A stretch of 64,000 bases of DNA from contig CANTFL010000170.1 of the NCBI GenBank assembly GCA_947650285.1, forward strand, positions 17,031 to 81,030. Direction: 5' to 3'. The notes beneath the pieces were generated by a model. That model had not been told where the DNA came from. It saw only the letters and a list, made by a program, of their open reading frames with translations, and made no database searches. The DNA comes from Hyaloperonospora brassicae (lineage: Eukaryota; Oomycota; Peronosporomycetes; Peronosporales; Peronosporaceae). Within the stretch, counting starts at the first letter, position 1, and every line of letters begins with the position of its first letter. The translations under genes and the position numbers were made by a program. This document shows positions 7,801 through 16,477 of the stretch, in pieces.

Positions 7801-8802
7801 GAAGAAGAGAGCAATCTCTTAGCAGTGCGCACGAAGAGCACTGCTAGACAAAACAAAGAGTCAGCAGAGAACTTCCTGCTGACTCGAGAAGCGGTAGTCC
7901 GTTTCGTTCAGGACTCCATCGCAAATGCGGTGGACCGTCAGAAACGGAACGCAGACAAGAATGGAAGAGCAAATGTTCTTTCATTTAAGGTTAATGACCT
8001 AGTACTACTGTCTACGGTAAACTTACCTGGACATGCAGTCACTAGTGTCGGCAGTAGTAAACTACTGCCGAAATACATTGGGCCATTTCGAGTGTTGCAT
8101 CGCAAGGGCAATGCATACACACTCGAATTGCCACGTAGAATGCACATGCATCCTACGTTTTACGTGGGGCGACTCTGGTCGTACTGTCAGTACGAGCCTT
8201 CTTCTTCCGATGAAGATAGCCCCCACGTTCAAGAACATCCATCAAGTTCTTGCGTTCGCGCTCCAGACGATCCGTCTGGTCGCGCAGATATGATACCTCG
8301 GTATTCAACCGAGTTATCTCTCCGCGAGCTGTCGCCAGCTCGCCGAAAAGGGAGCGGACATCCCGCTCGACCTGAAGCTGCGCCGTGGCATAATCGGCGC
8401 GATCCCTCGCCCGATCAGCCTCGTGACCCTTGCGGTTCTTCCGCACGGTGTCGGTCAAAGCGTAGCGTCGGTCGCGCTCGTGCTTCAAGTCATCGCGCAA
8501 TTCATCGATTGCGCGATCCATCTCGTAAGGGTCGAGATGGTGGGCCTGGGGTTCTGGAGGAGGTCTTTCCTCCTCCACCACATCCTTTGGTGGATGCTCA
8601 CGGTGATCAACGCTTTCTAGTGGAGCGTATCTTGAATCACCGTGACGATTCAGGATCAAGGGCGAGCTACCTCGTCCAGTGGCGGGGGTATCCACCCTCT
8701 TGGAACAGCTGGGAGCCCCGCTTTCAGCTGTTAATGGATGTTGAAGGTCTCGTCCACCAGTATGACGAGACCCATCCGATGAGTCCTGTGGCCCATCGGT
8801 AA
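4825..8802 (+). CDS. Gypsy A pol: RT, RNase H, integrase, chromodomain (1325 aa)
   Basis: Copies element RNA to DNA and integrates it. RT: KATGGWRIVHAFNKLN, SSMDLMDGFYQI, MPQGLSNSPATF and the catalytic YFDDVF (about 5749-5766; F-D-D instead of the usual [IVL]-D-D). RNase H: VVCDASDFAIGCAL and YTDHASLR. Integrase HHCC zinc finger at about 6850-7020 (HHDLRLRI, SGHRG, CEVCQR), then the D,D,E core: SMDFVFGFP, SDRDPRF and HPETDGQTERANR. After the core comes an acidic Asp/Glu-rich insertion (about 7650-7810), a GPY/F-like module (LPKYIGPFRVLHRKG), a basic Arg/Ser/Pro linker and a chromodomain (RFLVERILNHRDD, YLVQWRGYPPSWNSWEP), making this a chromovirus. A run of about ten G near 7580 is an indel hotspot. 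The linker overlaps an antisense ORF on the minus strand. Confidence 0.93.
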   Translation: METSSQEVTKTLNVLVNDGSSVGAYTLDLIVPPKLTSEITQLPTLEPKRFLRDLRSGKVKQICVLVTEDEYVTDIRSATVFAENERVLSSSSMDESVLDEKTRIERYASQSWESLQANPLYKDLIEFRDVFPESVPCELPKDKGTRHEIELKPGSKYCVMKQWPLPREQVIAIDKFFADRLAAGHVRESTSPHSSPTFCVRKATGGWRIVHAFNKLNAATVPAQTPIPRKDVIIDGMSKSTIFSSMDLMDGFYQILMRERDVPFTAVSTPSGMLWEWLVMPQGLSNSPATFNRCVTNLLRPVRDFAPSYFDDVFVHSRAMDGKTDVKVHRTHVRQVLQLMRNHTLYATLQKCIVAASEIPLLEGIVGKRGVRPDPEKIKAITEWPVPVDVKGLRKFLGLAAYLHKYSRNYAEMTVHLSCLLKKNVKWSWNAECQRSFEGIKQILMQSPILAIADQDRPFHVVCDASDFAIGCALMQFDADGAERIIWYQSRQLQAAERNYPVHDKELLAMKYALAKFRVYLLGDRPFVVYTDHASLRTAVNSPHLSQRMARWLSFFAEYNFSVEYKPGRLNVVADALSRRPDFEPDAQSNSEDKPTVATLSVSVPSSSLLDDVRKAYAEDKDLLRLMDHLVNPSSKSMRDLPALYRSSSDRYSTRNGLLYYTAVADDTPRVVVPAHHDLRLRIMYECHDAPTSGHRGREKTYLTVSRDFYWPRQYQFVRKYIRACEVCQRVKPSPSSRAPLQPLPVPTECWQSVSMDFVFGFPEDAHKNNGILVFVDRFSKMVHLAAVPESIKAQGCARVFLNTVFRLHGLPRELVSDRDPRFTAEFWQTVFRTLGTRLKMSTSDHPETDGQTERANRVLEEILPGYVHSFPSWSEFLPMVEFAINNSVHASTQHTPFYVNGLRHPRVPTLLECDSWIRGGGRSRKNRFGSCSSRVDANVVTYDADVDQVDIDEKDRLNNSDDAIIDSDDDDDAGIFSIANDYASEEEDNLAEEESNLLAVRTKSTARQNKESAENFLLTREAVVRFVQDSIANAVDRQKRNADKNGRANVLSFKVNDLVLLSTVNLPGHAVTSVGSSKLLPKYIGPFRVLHRKGNAYTLELPRRMHMHPTFYVGRLWSYCQYEPSSSDEDSPHVQEHPSSSCVRAPDDPSGRADMIPRYSTELSLRELSPARRKGSGHPARPEAAPWHNRRDPSPDQPRDPCGSSARCRSKRSVGRARASSHRAIHRLRDPSRKGRDGGPGVLEEVFPPPPHPLVDAHGDQRFLVERILNHRDDSGSRASYLVQWRGYPPSWNSWEPRFQLLMDVEGLVHQYDETHPMSPVAHR

Positions 8803-8893
8803 ACACGCGCCCTAGGCGCTTGTAGACGGATTGCAAGTTTGCAATCGCGTCACGCATCTCCTCCGAGAGATGTGCCCTTTTCAGGGCGAATTT
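8153..8893 (-). CDS. Gypsy A antisense ORF, C-terminal coiled-coil segment
   Basis: A minus-strand frame within the 3' part of pol. It reads LSEEMRDAIANLQSVYKRLG, a Ser/Pro-rich stretch, then about 100 residues rich in heptad-compatible Leu/Ala and charged residues (DRAIDELRDDLKHERDRRY, QLQVERDVRSLFGELA, GEITRLNTEVSYLRDQTDRL) that read as a real coiled coil. It ends with a basic KKKAR tail. On the opposite strand the pol frame in the same place is a featureless Arg/Ser/Pro linker plus chromodomain, as expected if the two frames overprint. It follows the antisense segment at 8881-9777 after a one-step frame change near 8881-8895. Function unknown; I do not recognise the family. Confidence 0.55.
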   Translation of the reverse strand, partial: KFALKRAHLSEEMRDAIANLQSVYKRLGRVFTDGPQDSSDGSRHTGGRDLQHPLTAESGAPSCSKRVDTPATGRGSSPLILNRHGDSRYAPLESVDHREHPPKDVVEEERPPPEPQAHHLDPYEMDRAIDELRDDLKHERDRRYALTDTVRKNRKGHEADRARDRADYATAQLQVERDVRSLFGELATARGEITRLNTEVSYLRDQTDRLERERKNLMDVLERGGYLHRKKKARTDSTTRVAPRKT

Positions 8894-9777
8894 AGGGAGT
8901 ACACATCCCTATGTGCACGCTGCGAGTTGTCAACACAACTCGCACAAGGGTCTCCCCATGTGAGGCAAGGAATGTCTGCCTCACTCGATAAACAATGCAA
9001 CCGGTACCTAGCACCGGTTGGCGTTCGCCGTTCGAACCTGAGGCGTGTTGCCTCAAGTTTCTTGAGCCACCCTTCTCGTCCAAAATTCTTTACGTTTTGG
9101 ACGAACGCGTTCCACGCAGCCAAAAGCGATGTTTTGTCACGCTTTTGGTTGCTATTGTACCATCGATGTCTAAGGAAGACATCGAGATAAAAATCTTCTT
9201 CAGCGCGAAAGTTCTTCGCGCTGGGACTCAAGCCGTGAAGCTCGGTTGCATCGAATTAGGGAATTCGATGGTGTTGGCCTGTCTCGTGAGACAGGCTATT
9301 GATGAGTTGTTCGGGCAAACGCCACGGCTTCAACTCATCACGCTTCACAGTGGTACACTTGTCGGTACCACGGCTCCCAGATTGACGACGGCTCGCGCCA
9401 TCGTCAACACGCTCGTGCGAAGACGCACGAGCCGGCGGTGGTGAAGAATCGAACTCACCACCCTGATCATCGTCATCACTGCCGAACAGACTGTGATGCA
9501 TTCCACGAGTCCGTTCGTTCGGCAGTGGCCTTGGCGAATACTGAGGCGTCGCCGGTGAGCGAGACGCCTCTGGAGCATTGCCCGAGTCAGACACGTCTGA
9601 CTCGCCAGAGTAGATGACCTCCACATCGGGGTCATCGTACGCACGCGGCGTGATACCGCGTGCACCTGCAGCACCTGTTGCTGCAGGCGAAGAAGGGGCG
9701 GCAGACGACGAATCATATGCCGCAGAGGCTTGCACAGCACCAGGCTGTGTGGGTCTTGAGTCACCTCGCATAGACAT
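8881..9777 (-). CDS. Gypsy A antisense ORF, N-terminal Ser/Pro-rich and globular segment
   Basis: The frame starts at the ATG complementary to 9775-9777, which lies in the loop side of a hairpin just inside the 3' LTR. Residues 1-130 are Ser/Pro/Ala-rich with acidic patches (DDPDVEVIYSGESDVSDS, LFGSDDDDQGGEF). A globular stretch follows (KPWRLPEQLINSLSHETG). After a single in-frame TAA (9256-9258) the same frame continues with AEEDFYLDVFLRHRWYN, LLAAWNAFVQNVKNFGREG and LKKLEATRLRFERRTPTG to a stop at 8881. There is no pol coding on the plus strand here, so this frame is the only candidate use for the 1.1 kb between pol and the 3' LTR. Product unknown; nuclear or RNA-binding roles would be guesses. 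Confidence 0.6.
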
Positions 9778-9893
9778 GTTAACTATGCGAGGTCAAGCGG
9801 AAAGTGAGTGGAACGGACCAAACAAGTGCTCCCTGTCCCAATGGTGGCCAACGGGTGGCCTCCATATTTCGATAGTCATACGGTGACTATCAG

Positions 9894-9907
9894 TTAAGGG
9901 GGGGTGA
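9894..9907 (+). other. Gypsy A polypurine tract
   Basis: AAGGGGGGGTGA-type purine run immediately before the 3' LTR TGTAAC, the expected plus-strand priming site. Confidence 0.75.
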
Positions 9908-10296
9908 TGTAACGGGGCAGCCCGTTACATGATATTGTCACTTAAGGAAAGTGACAATAAAGAATATAAGATGGATATTCTTTAAAACAATATCACCAAA
10001 GAGGTGATATTGAAGGGTCGACCAAAGGGTCTGTTCATTGGTTGATATCGTGATGATATCAACCCACCAATCGCCGCAAGACGCGCGCAATGAGTGGTGA
10101 CGAGACGTCACCATACATGCAGTTATATTAGTATAATTGAATTAAGTCAAACGAAGAGACAGTAGTTTAAAGACTTAATTTATTAATATAACAGTTCTAC
10201 TTTTACCCTACCTACGCTTCCTCGCTCGCCACGTGTACGTCCGTCGGGGCACCCAAATCCCTTGCGTTAAGTCACGCAAGGGTGTGCCCCGTTACA
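9908..10296 (+). repeat. Gypsy A 3' LTR (389 bp)
   Basis: Same ends as the 5' LTR; the only visible difference is two adjacent bases (ATAG versus AGGG context near 10027). Followed by the TCACT target duplication at 10297-10301. Confidence 0.95.
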
Positions 10297-10301
10297 TCAC
10301 T

Positions 10302-11215
10302 GTAAACCTTGAGACGCGGTCGTGATTAACTCAATAAATCTTTTTGATGAAAATTCCGTGAGTCGAGAAACCATTAAAGTAACGCATGAGGAGTTTGACA
10401 CAATTCCATTGTTCGATGGTTGGTGCGTGCGTCGCTCGACACAAAAGGTTTACAGTTGTAGTGATATCACAGAGGGTGCAGTTGGACATCCACAACAGTG
10501 ATCCTATAACCTCTTAATACAGTCGCTTAATTTTTAAAGAAGCTCGAATTTTGATCGTACAACCTTTGTGTTTCTATCATTAGTGTCGAGCGGGTTGTGC
10601 AGTTATTCATTTCGACCTTGGCAAGGAGAGCATCGATGTTGTGTTGTTGTTGTGGTAGCAAGTAGCAAGTAGCCAGATTCGGTTGTTTCTACATTGATAC
10701 CGAGGCTCTTGCTGATCAAACCCAAATCGTTGATTATAAATTTTGTGTGAAGCTGTTGCATGACAGTGTCGGACAGGAAGTCATCTTGTGCAATGACGAT
10801 AACATCATCAACATAAAGGCCAATAACTGTAGTGTCAAGGGGTTCATGTTTAGAGTAAACGCACGGATCTTGGCGACTTTGTTTGAACTCGCACTCCAGG
10901 AGATAATTGTGAATAAGTTCGTTCCATAGTCGTCCGCTTTGTTTCAGACCATATTGGCTTTTCAGCAATCGGTACAAAACTTCTTCATCTGGGGATCCAT
11001 GCAACGGCTTAACGTAGATAGGGAGATTGATTGGTGCATGTAGATATGCATTTGGACGTCACCGTGACGAACTTTGCAGCCCCACGGGGCGCCAAGAGTG
11101 ATCAGAAGTCGCGCGCTTGCCAGGTTCAATACCGGAGAATATGTCTCGCTGAAATCCATCCCCATATCGCTGAGTAAATCCTCTTGCCACAAGCTGAGCC
11201 TTAGACTTATCAAGT
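10302..11215 (-). pseudogene. Copia A reverse transcriptase and RNase H N-terminal part
   Basis: Resumes the Copia A RNase H directly at the Gypsy A target site (LKVYSDA when joined by eye to 2313-2322). The minus frame at 11004-10603 reads LYRLLKSQYGLKQSGRLWNE, the catalytic GLYVDDVIVIA and NDLGLISKSLGINV, all typical copia RT blocks. The frame at 11213-10962 gives the earlier MGMDFSETYSPVLNLASAR and HGDVQMHIY blocks in another phase, so there is a frameshift near 10.98-11.0 kb. Inactive. Confidence 0.85.
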
Positions 11216-11388
11216 TCGCCTAGCGATTTTTATTTAATTTTGAATACCCATCTTGTTGACACCACCTTGGCTCCTGGTGGAGAAATAGCAATCTCCCATG
11301 TACCATTTGTACATAATTGGTCAAGTTCTGTAATCATAGCTTCCTTCAGCTGTGGTCAGAAAGTACTAGCCATTGCCTCACGAATATC

Positions 11389-12175
11389 TTAAGTATCTGG
11401 AACACAATCAGATATGTGAAGTGCAGGCATAGCTATTCCATGGAGACTGGTGACATCAAGGAAAATGAACGCAGGCAGATTAAAATCTTTTGGAATAATT
11501 TTCTCATTGCGATAGCGGACACCAAATACACTGTCAATTTGTCGCTTGGGTAGCGTAATGTTGTCAATTGGGTCACCTATTTGGTAGTCACACTCGCTGT
11601 CGCTCCCCATTCCGTCGCTCGTTTGATTTGTTGTTGATGTTTGTGTGACAGGAAGCAAATTTAGCGACTCATGATCAATACCGGACTCGTCTATAAGAGG
11701 ATCCGTTGTACTGGATACTTGGTCGGTCGACTCATCCCTCTCGAACACTGGCCCTATTGTGGTATGGGTGCCGATGGCACGATCAAAGTCACTTTGGGCG
11801 TGGGACTGAGTAGAGGTTGTCATAGTATCCAACGTGTCGAGTGTATCGACGAGTTCACCAGCGGCGGATGTGTCAATGCGGTCAACATTCTTGATGTTGG
11901 AACTTGTCAAATACGTTTTGGTGCGGGGCAGATATAGATTGTAGCCATTGTTGAAGGTGTCGATACCAACAATATAAGCCTTTTCGGGTCATTTTCGAAG
12001 TTACTTTGCGGCGACATGGTGTAGTCTCACAGTGCAGCGGGCACCAAACTTGAGCAAATGGCTGACGTTCGGTTTTTTTTTCTGTCAGTACTTCGAGAGG
12101 TGAGCGGCAATCTGCATTACCGCGGGTGGTTCGGTAATCCGCATAGTACAAGCGTAAATTAAAGCGTCTCTTCAA
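11389..12175 (-). pseudogene. Copia A integrase C-terminus and integrase-RT linker
   Basis: Minus-strand fragments: TRGNADCRSPLEVLTEK (integrase end, the usual N-x-x-S-P-x-E block), then a Thr/Asp/Ser-rich linker (AAGELVDTLDTLDTMTTSTQ) ending in DSVFGVRYRNEKIIPKDFN. This matches the order in copia polyproteins between integrase core and RT. At least one frameshift lies near 11.9 kb. Confidence 0.65.
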
Positions 12176-12824
12176 AATATGGTGGCATGCCAGATGACCA
12201 AAGCATCGCGCGAGTTTTAATAAAATGTGTGCAATGGAAGCGCTCGACTTTGCCGATCTTTACAGAAGTGTCCTTTCAGTTGTCTGATAAACAATCACAT
12301 GGCACCGCAAGTATTGCGCGGTAGTGTCATTTACGAATTCACCACCGGGATCCGATGCATTTCACGCGTACACTCAATTGCTGTTGAAATCCTGCATGAA
12401 ACGTAACGAAATAGTCAAAATCTTCAATCTTTTTCTTTTTTGGGAAAACACAGTTGAAGCCAGATGCGTAAACGAAAATGGTAAGGAAGTGCCTGTGGCC
12501 TTTGCGATCAACCGGAGTGATTTAATCTTGAGATCTAGGCCTTATAACGGCACCTATTTCACCTGTAGGTGCTGATCTCGGCGTGTCTTTCTTTCCTTGG
12601 CGGTTGCGAGTCTGCTTTGCTTCGGCACACTGCATGCAAAAAGGCATGGTTAGATTCGTAAGTTTCATCTAATCGGCTAGTCCCTTGTCAGCCATACGAA
12701 CGACATCCTGGTAATTAAGATGACCGAGCCGTTCATGCCACTGCCGTAGAGTGGAGTTCTCAATACGGGAAAGATATGCGGTAGCCTCATCAACTGTTTC
12801 CGTTACAGCGGAAAGAGACCAAAG
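12176..12824 (-). pseudogene. Copia A integrase core and GAG-pre-integrase relic
   Basis: No long frame survives. Near 12.64-12.74 kb the minus strand still reads HLNYQDVVRMADKGLAD and MPFCMQCAEAKQTRNRQGKK, the HHCC zinc-binding pre-integrase module of copia elements. Around 12.4 kb it reads GHRHFLTIFVYASGFNCVF-like core sequence. Many stops. Confidence 0.6.
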
Positions 12825-13259
12825 TCATCTATCGCGCGGGGCACGGGCAACAACACGATCATTGGTGGAGATGGTAAAGCGACCAAAGAAAGAGACCACA
12901 AAGTCATGATCAATTAGCTTGGAAACGGAAAGCAAATTTCGTGGCATGGTAAAGACATAGTGAACATCTGTGAGTACAGATCTGGTGACTTTCCAATTGG
13001 TAATTATCTTGAGAAAGACACTGTTTTTTCTGATGGCTTGGAACACAGATCTATTTGCGACTCGAACGCGTAAAAAGCTGGGTGACGGATTAAGAATGGC
13101 AGCGGCATTATTCGTTAAGTGATGGGTAGCACCACTGTCGATTAGCCACGACGTCGAGGCAGGACATTTGTTTGCAGGTTCTTTAAATACAACGCATGCA
13201 TCACTACCAATAAAGAGATTTGCGGAAGGCGTGTTTATTAGAAGTGTCAGGTCATCCAC
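12825..13259 (-). pseudogene. Copia A protease domain
   Basis: A 144-codon open minus-strand stretch containing STSWLIDSGATHHLTNN, the copia aspartic protease active site (D-S-G-A), followed by LTDVHYVFTMPRNLLSVSKL, the conserved block after it. It is the best preserved part of Copia A. It sits downstream of the gag zinc-knuckle relic and upstream of the pre-integrase module. Confidence 0.85.
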
Positions 13260-14951
13260 GCACTATGGCCGATCCGAGCAAAAACACCCCCCTGCTGTTT
13301 CTGATGTTTTGTCAGTGGTTCCATCAACTACAATTAGCGTTTGCATTGGTAGAAAGGGTATTGTCCGTTACTGTGGCAGCGTTGGCTTGCCCAGCTCGGC
13401 GTTGAGCGTCTTGAATAACGGAGCGGTCAAAAATTTAATGGTCCGTCGTCTTGCAAACCCAGCAGGGTTTTATCCCATCCCTTGGGTTAAAGCGAGTCGT
13501 AGAGTTGTTAGGTGCCAACTTTAATTTAAGTGAGGTCTGCTTAGTGGCTGTGGCTGAGGCTGCTGATGACTTCACCACATCCACTATAGACTGACAGGTC
13601 GTTGGCTGTTGTTTATCGACTTGCGACCATCACCCAACAGCTTCTTTAGCAGTGTATATGATTTTTTTGATTCGGTAATATTATCAGCGTTAAAGTCGAT
13701 TATATTGGCGAGTTGGAGCCTGATGCTTGGGTCTGTGGATGCATTGCTTCGAAATGACTCAAGGTTAAGAGCGTTTCGGTCGCCGCCCATTTCTTTACCA
13801 TCGTGGCGTAAATATGTGCAGTATCCAAGCCAAGTTTGATTCTTCTTGAGTTTATTGAGGTAGTCGAAGAGGCGTGCTTGTGATTACTTGCACCGAAACT
13901 CTCAAGGCTTCTGGGACTTCCTGGTACGTCGGTATGCGGCCATGTGCGTCGAGAAACGTATCGAGAAAATGGAAGTAAAAGTCTGATGCGGCACTTTCAA
14001 GAAATGTAACGAGAAATGTCCACCTAATTCGTCGGTGTAACTTGAGATGTTACGTCTGGTTTCACTTTGAAATGCTTGTTTAAACTTGCGCATGAATAGG
14101 TCAAAACCAGCACCGAGAACAGGGTTTTTACCATTGCCGGTAAACACCTTACACTTGACTTACTTGATACGAGGCCCTGTGTGGATTGGTAGCACTTGCG
14201 GCGGTGGCAGAATCTGTGACCGACTATGGCATGGTGATAGAGCCGGTACTGATGTCGGTGACAGCGGGGCCGGTATAGGTATGAAAGTTTTAGGGGCGCT
14301 TGGACGGAGAGAATTCATCAATGGTACTTGAAAGTTGGCGTTAGCTGGATGGGAACTTGTGTCTTCAAATTAGTGGGTAAATTAGTGGGTAATTGTTCGT
14401 CGCGGTCTACGTGTGGTGGGTGGCTTGACATTGGTAGAGATGACTCTCGTGACAGCATGTCGTGACTGAAACTTAGCGTCTGTAGTTGTTCCTCGAGAAA
14501 AGCCCGAATTTCGACGCCGGTAGCTAGCCGATCTTTGGCTGCAGTGGCACGAGCGTTTTCGCGTAATAAAATTGTCTCTGCGTCGTTTTGAAGCTTTTGT
14601 GGGTCGGATATGCAACGCAGAGCCACGGCGTGGGCTACATGATGGTTCTTGATAGATAATCACAGATGATAGAAGCTTCTCGTTCGGCTTGAATCGCTCG
14701 GACCAACGAGTCTTCAGCAGCTTGAATAACACATTGGTGTTCTTTCAAGGTCACAGTTGTGTCGATATTTATCGACCTAAAGGCGGTCATTACGCTGAGT
14801 GAGGTATGCCAACGAGTCTTGAGCAGATTGACCAACACATTAATATTCTTTGAAGTCTACAACTGTGTCGATATGTTTGGCTTGAAGGCGCTCGTTGCGC
14901 TGTGTGAGGCGAGTAATGTCTTTGTATCACAGTAGTTAAAAATTCTGTCCT
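13260..14951 (-). pseudogene. Copia A gag, C-terminal and middle part
   Basis: Minus-strand fragments in several frames. CWVCKTTDH near 13.45 kb is a damaged CCHC knuckle (last Cys not seen). GDRNALNLESFRSNAS and LLKKLLGDGRKS near 13.6-13.8 kb resemble the gag core. Around 14.3-14.9 kb there are repeated coiled-coil blocks (HIDTVVDFKEY, AAEDSLVRAIQAEREAS, LRENARATAAKDRLATG). The frame breaks at 14951, where Gypsy B is inserted, and related coiled-coil coding resumes at about 34.41 kb. Confidence 0.6.
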
Positions 14952-16189
14952 TAACAGCCTCAACGTACAAACACAACAATCGCCGAGCTAAGTCGGCGCA
15001 TCGGGCCGGTACCTTTGGGTAAATTGGTCCGTTTTTGCCCCTTCAGGTTCAGTTGCGGCTTTCGCCTAACCGATTCCTTACAACCACTCCTCAAGAGGCC
15101 TGCCTGAGCTCAGCATCCTCGAAATCTCTCTCTTCCTGTGACTTCACACCAACGGGTGGAAACCGACGCTCACGCGTTTTAAAAGGTCACCGGGCGCAGT
15201 GTACGCCCGACTAGAAGAATTACGGTGCCCTCGACTGAGGCATACCGGCTTGTCGTTCGACAAGGCTTTCAGCGGCGCCGTCTATCGAGTCAACAGCTTG
15301 TCACTTGACAAGACTCACAACGGTCCATTCACTAGATTTACCGGCTCGTCGGCGACGAGACTTATTCTTTCGCTAGTAGCGAGCACTGCCCAACACGGGC
15401 CTTCCTAAACTCTTGGCGCTACCAGCCGATACCTCTACAAGCTATGCTTATCGACGTTCGACGGCAGGCATAATCTATCCCACGCAGGGACTTACCTTAA
15501 GTGTACGCGTGTCTTGGACTCAGAAAATTCTGCACTGCATTGATTTATCTCTTTTCCTAGAGATGAACCGTTGAGTGGTTCTCTGCTCTACTCCTCTTCC
15601 CATATACGTAAACTAAGTGTAATGAATCTTCGTCGATCTTCTCGCACTCTGCTCTACGCTCCATCGTCAGCGACTTTGAGTTCGACGACCATGTCTTCGA
15701 CGACCTCCAGTTCGACGACCTCGACTTTGATGACATTACTTTTGACGACCTTTCGTTCGACGATCTCGACTTCGAGAACCTTGACTTCGACGACCTCGAG
15801 CTTGACGAACTTTCATTTGACGACCTCTAAGTCGACGACCTTTCGTTCGACGATCTCGACTTCGATAACCTTGGCTTCGACGACCTCGAGTTTGACGACC
15901 TTTCATTTGACGACCTCGAAGTCGACGACCTTGACTTCGACGACTTCCAGTTCGACGACCTCGACTTCGACGACTTCCAGTTCGACGACCTCGACTTCGA
16001 TGATCTTGATTTCGACGACCTTTAGTTCGACGACCTCGACTTTGATGATTTTGACTTCGACGACCCCGAGTTTGTCGACTGTTCATTTGACGACCTCGAA
16101 GTCGACGACCTTGACTACGACGATCTTTAATTTGATGACTTCGGCTTCTACGAGAATATCGGTCTTTGCCTTTAAATCCTTATATCGCA
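14952..16189 (-). repeat. Gypsy B 3' terminal repeat (about 1.24 kb)
   Basis: Direct repeat of 33444-34409 with very high identity over the non-repetitive 0.7 kb. It is longer because of an expanded tandem array at 15.7-16.14 kb. It also shows hairpins such as those at 15250-15320 (CTTGTCG/CGACAAG and CTTGTCA/TGACAAG). Confidence 0.75.
15670..16140. repeat. TTCGACGACCTCGAC-type tandem array inside the Gypsy B terminal repeat
   Basis: About 470 bp of degenerate 15-18 bp units built on TCGACGACC and TTCGACG. The plus strand gives an open Ser/Thr-rich frame (repeats of STTSSSTTS) from the ATG at 15571 to 16266, and the minus strand an Arg/Gly/Gln-rich frame. The copy at 34.16-34.37 kb is about half as long. 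Low complexity; coding status uncertain. Confidence 0.8.
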
Positions 16190-16216
16190 AATGGCCCAGT
16201 CGTGATACGATCCATT

Positions 16217-16470
16217 TGTTATGTCGAAGGAAAATTCGAAAGTGTATTGAATTAGTTTTCCTATGAACTTACTCGTCGTGTTATCTTCTTCTACCTTGTA
16301 GCTTTCCCTGATCTTGATGGATTCTAGAACATACACTCAAGGTAGTTCTAGAATCATCAGACTGCACGTGAACCGTTTACACCCTGTCGTATCATCGCTG
16401 TCTTGTCACTTGTGCGTAGCAAATCACAGTTGGCTTTGTTGACCGTGCATTGACAGTGCACACATCAACA
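16217..16470 (-). repeat. Copia B 3' LTR (254 bp)
   Basis: Starts TGTTATG and ends CATCAACA on the plus strand. The adjacent purine tract GAGTGGGAG (minus strand, 16471-16479) is the expected PPT. Confidence 0.95.
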
Positions 16471-16477
16471 CTCCCAC

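Larger units (their letters stand above)
2323..10296 (+). mobile_element. Gypsy A: young Ty3/gypsy chromovirus, complete with both LTRs
   Basis: A complete element of 7974 bp with 389-bp LTRs at each end that differ by eye at only two adjacent bases. It is flanked by a 5-bp target duplication, TCACT, at 2318-2322 and 10297-10301. Internal order is PBS, gag, protease, RT, RNase H, integrase, chromodomain on the plus strand; then a long antisense reading frame, PPT and 3' LTR. It interrupts the RNase H of Copia A. Two in-frame stops in pol (TAA 4708-4710, TAG 4816-4818) suggest this copy is non-autonomous unless read through. The whole element is tiled with short inverted repeats (see findings). 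Confidence 0.95.

Noticed and set aside
7938..8293. Short frames on both strands around 8.0 kb
   Set aside because: Shadows of the pol GPY/F-module region; composition does not look like protein.
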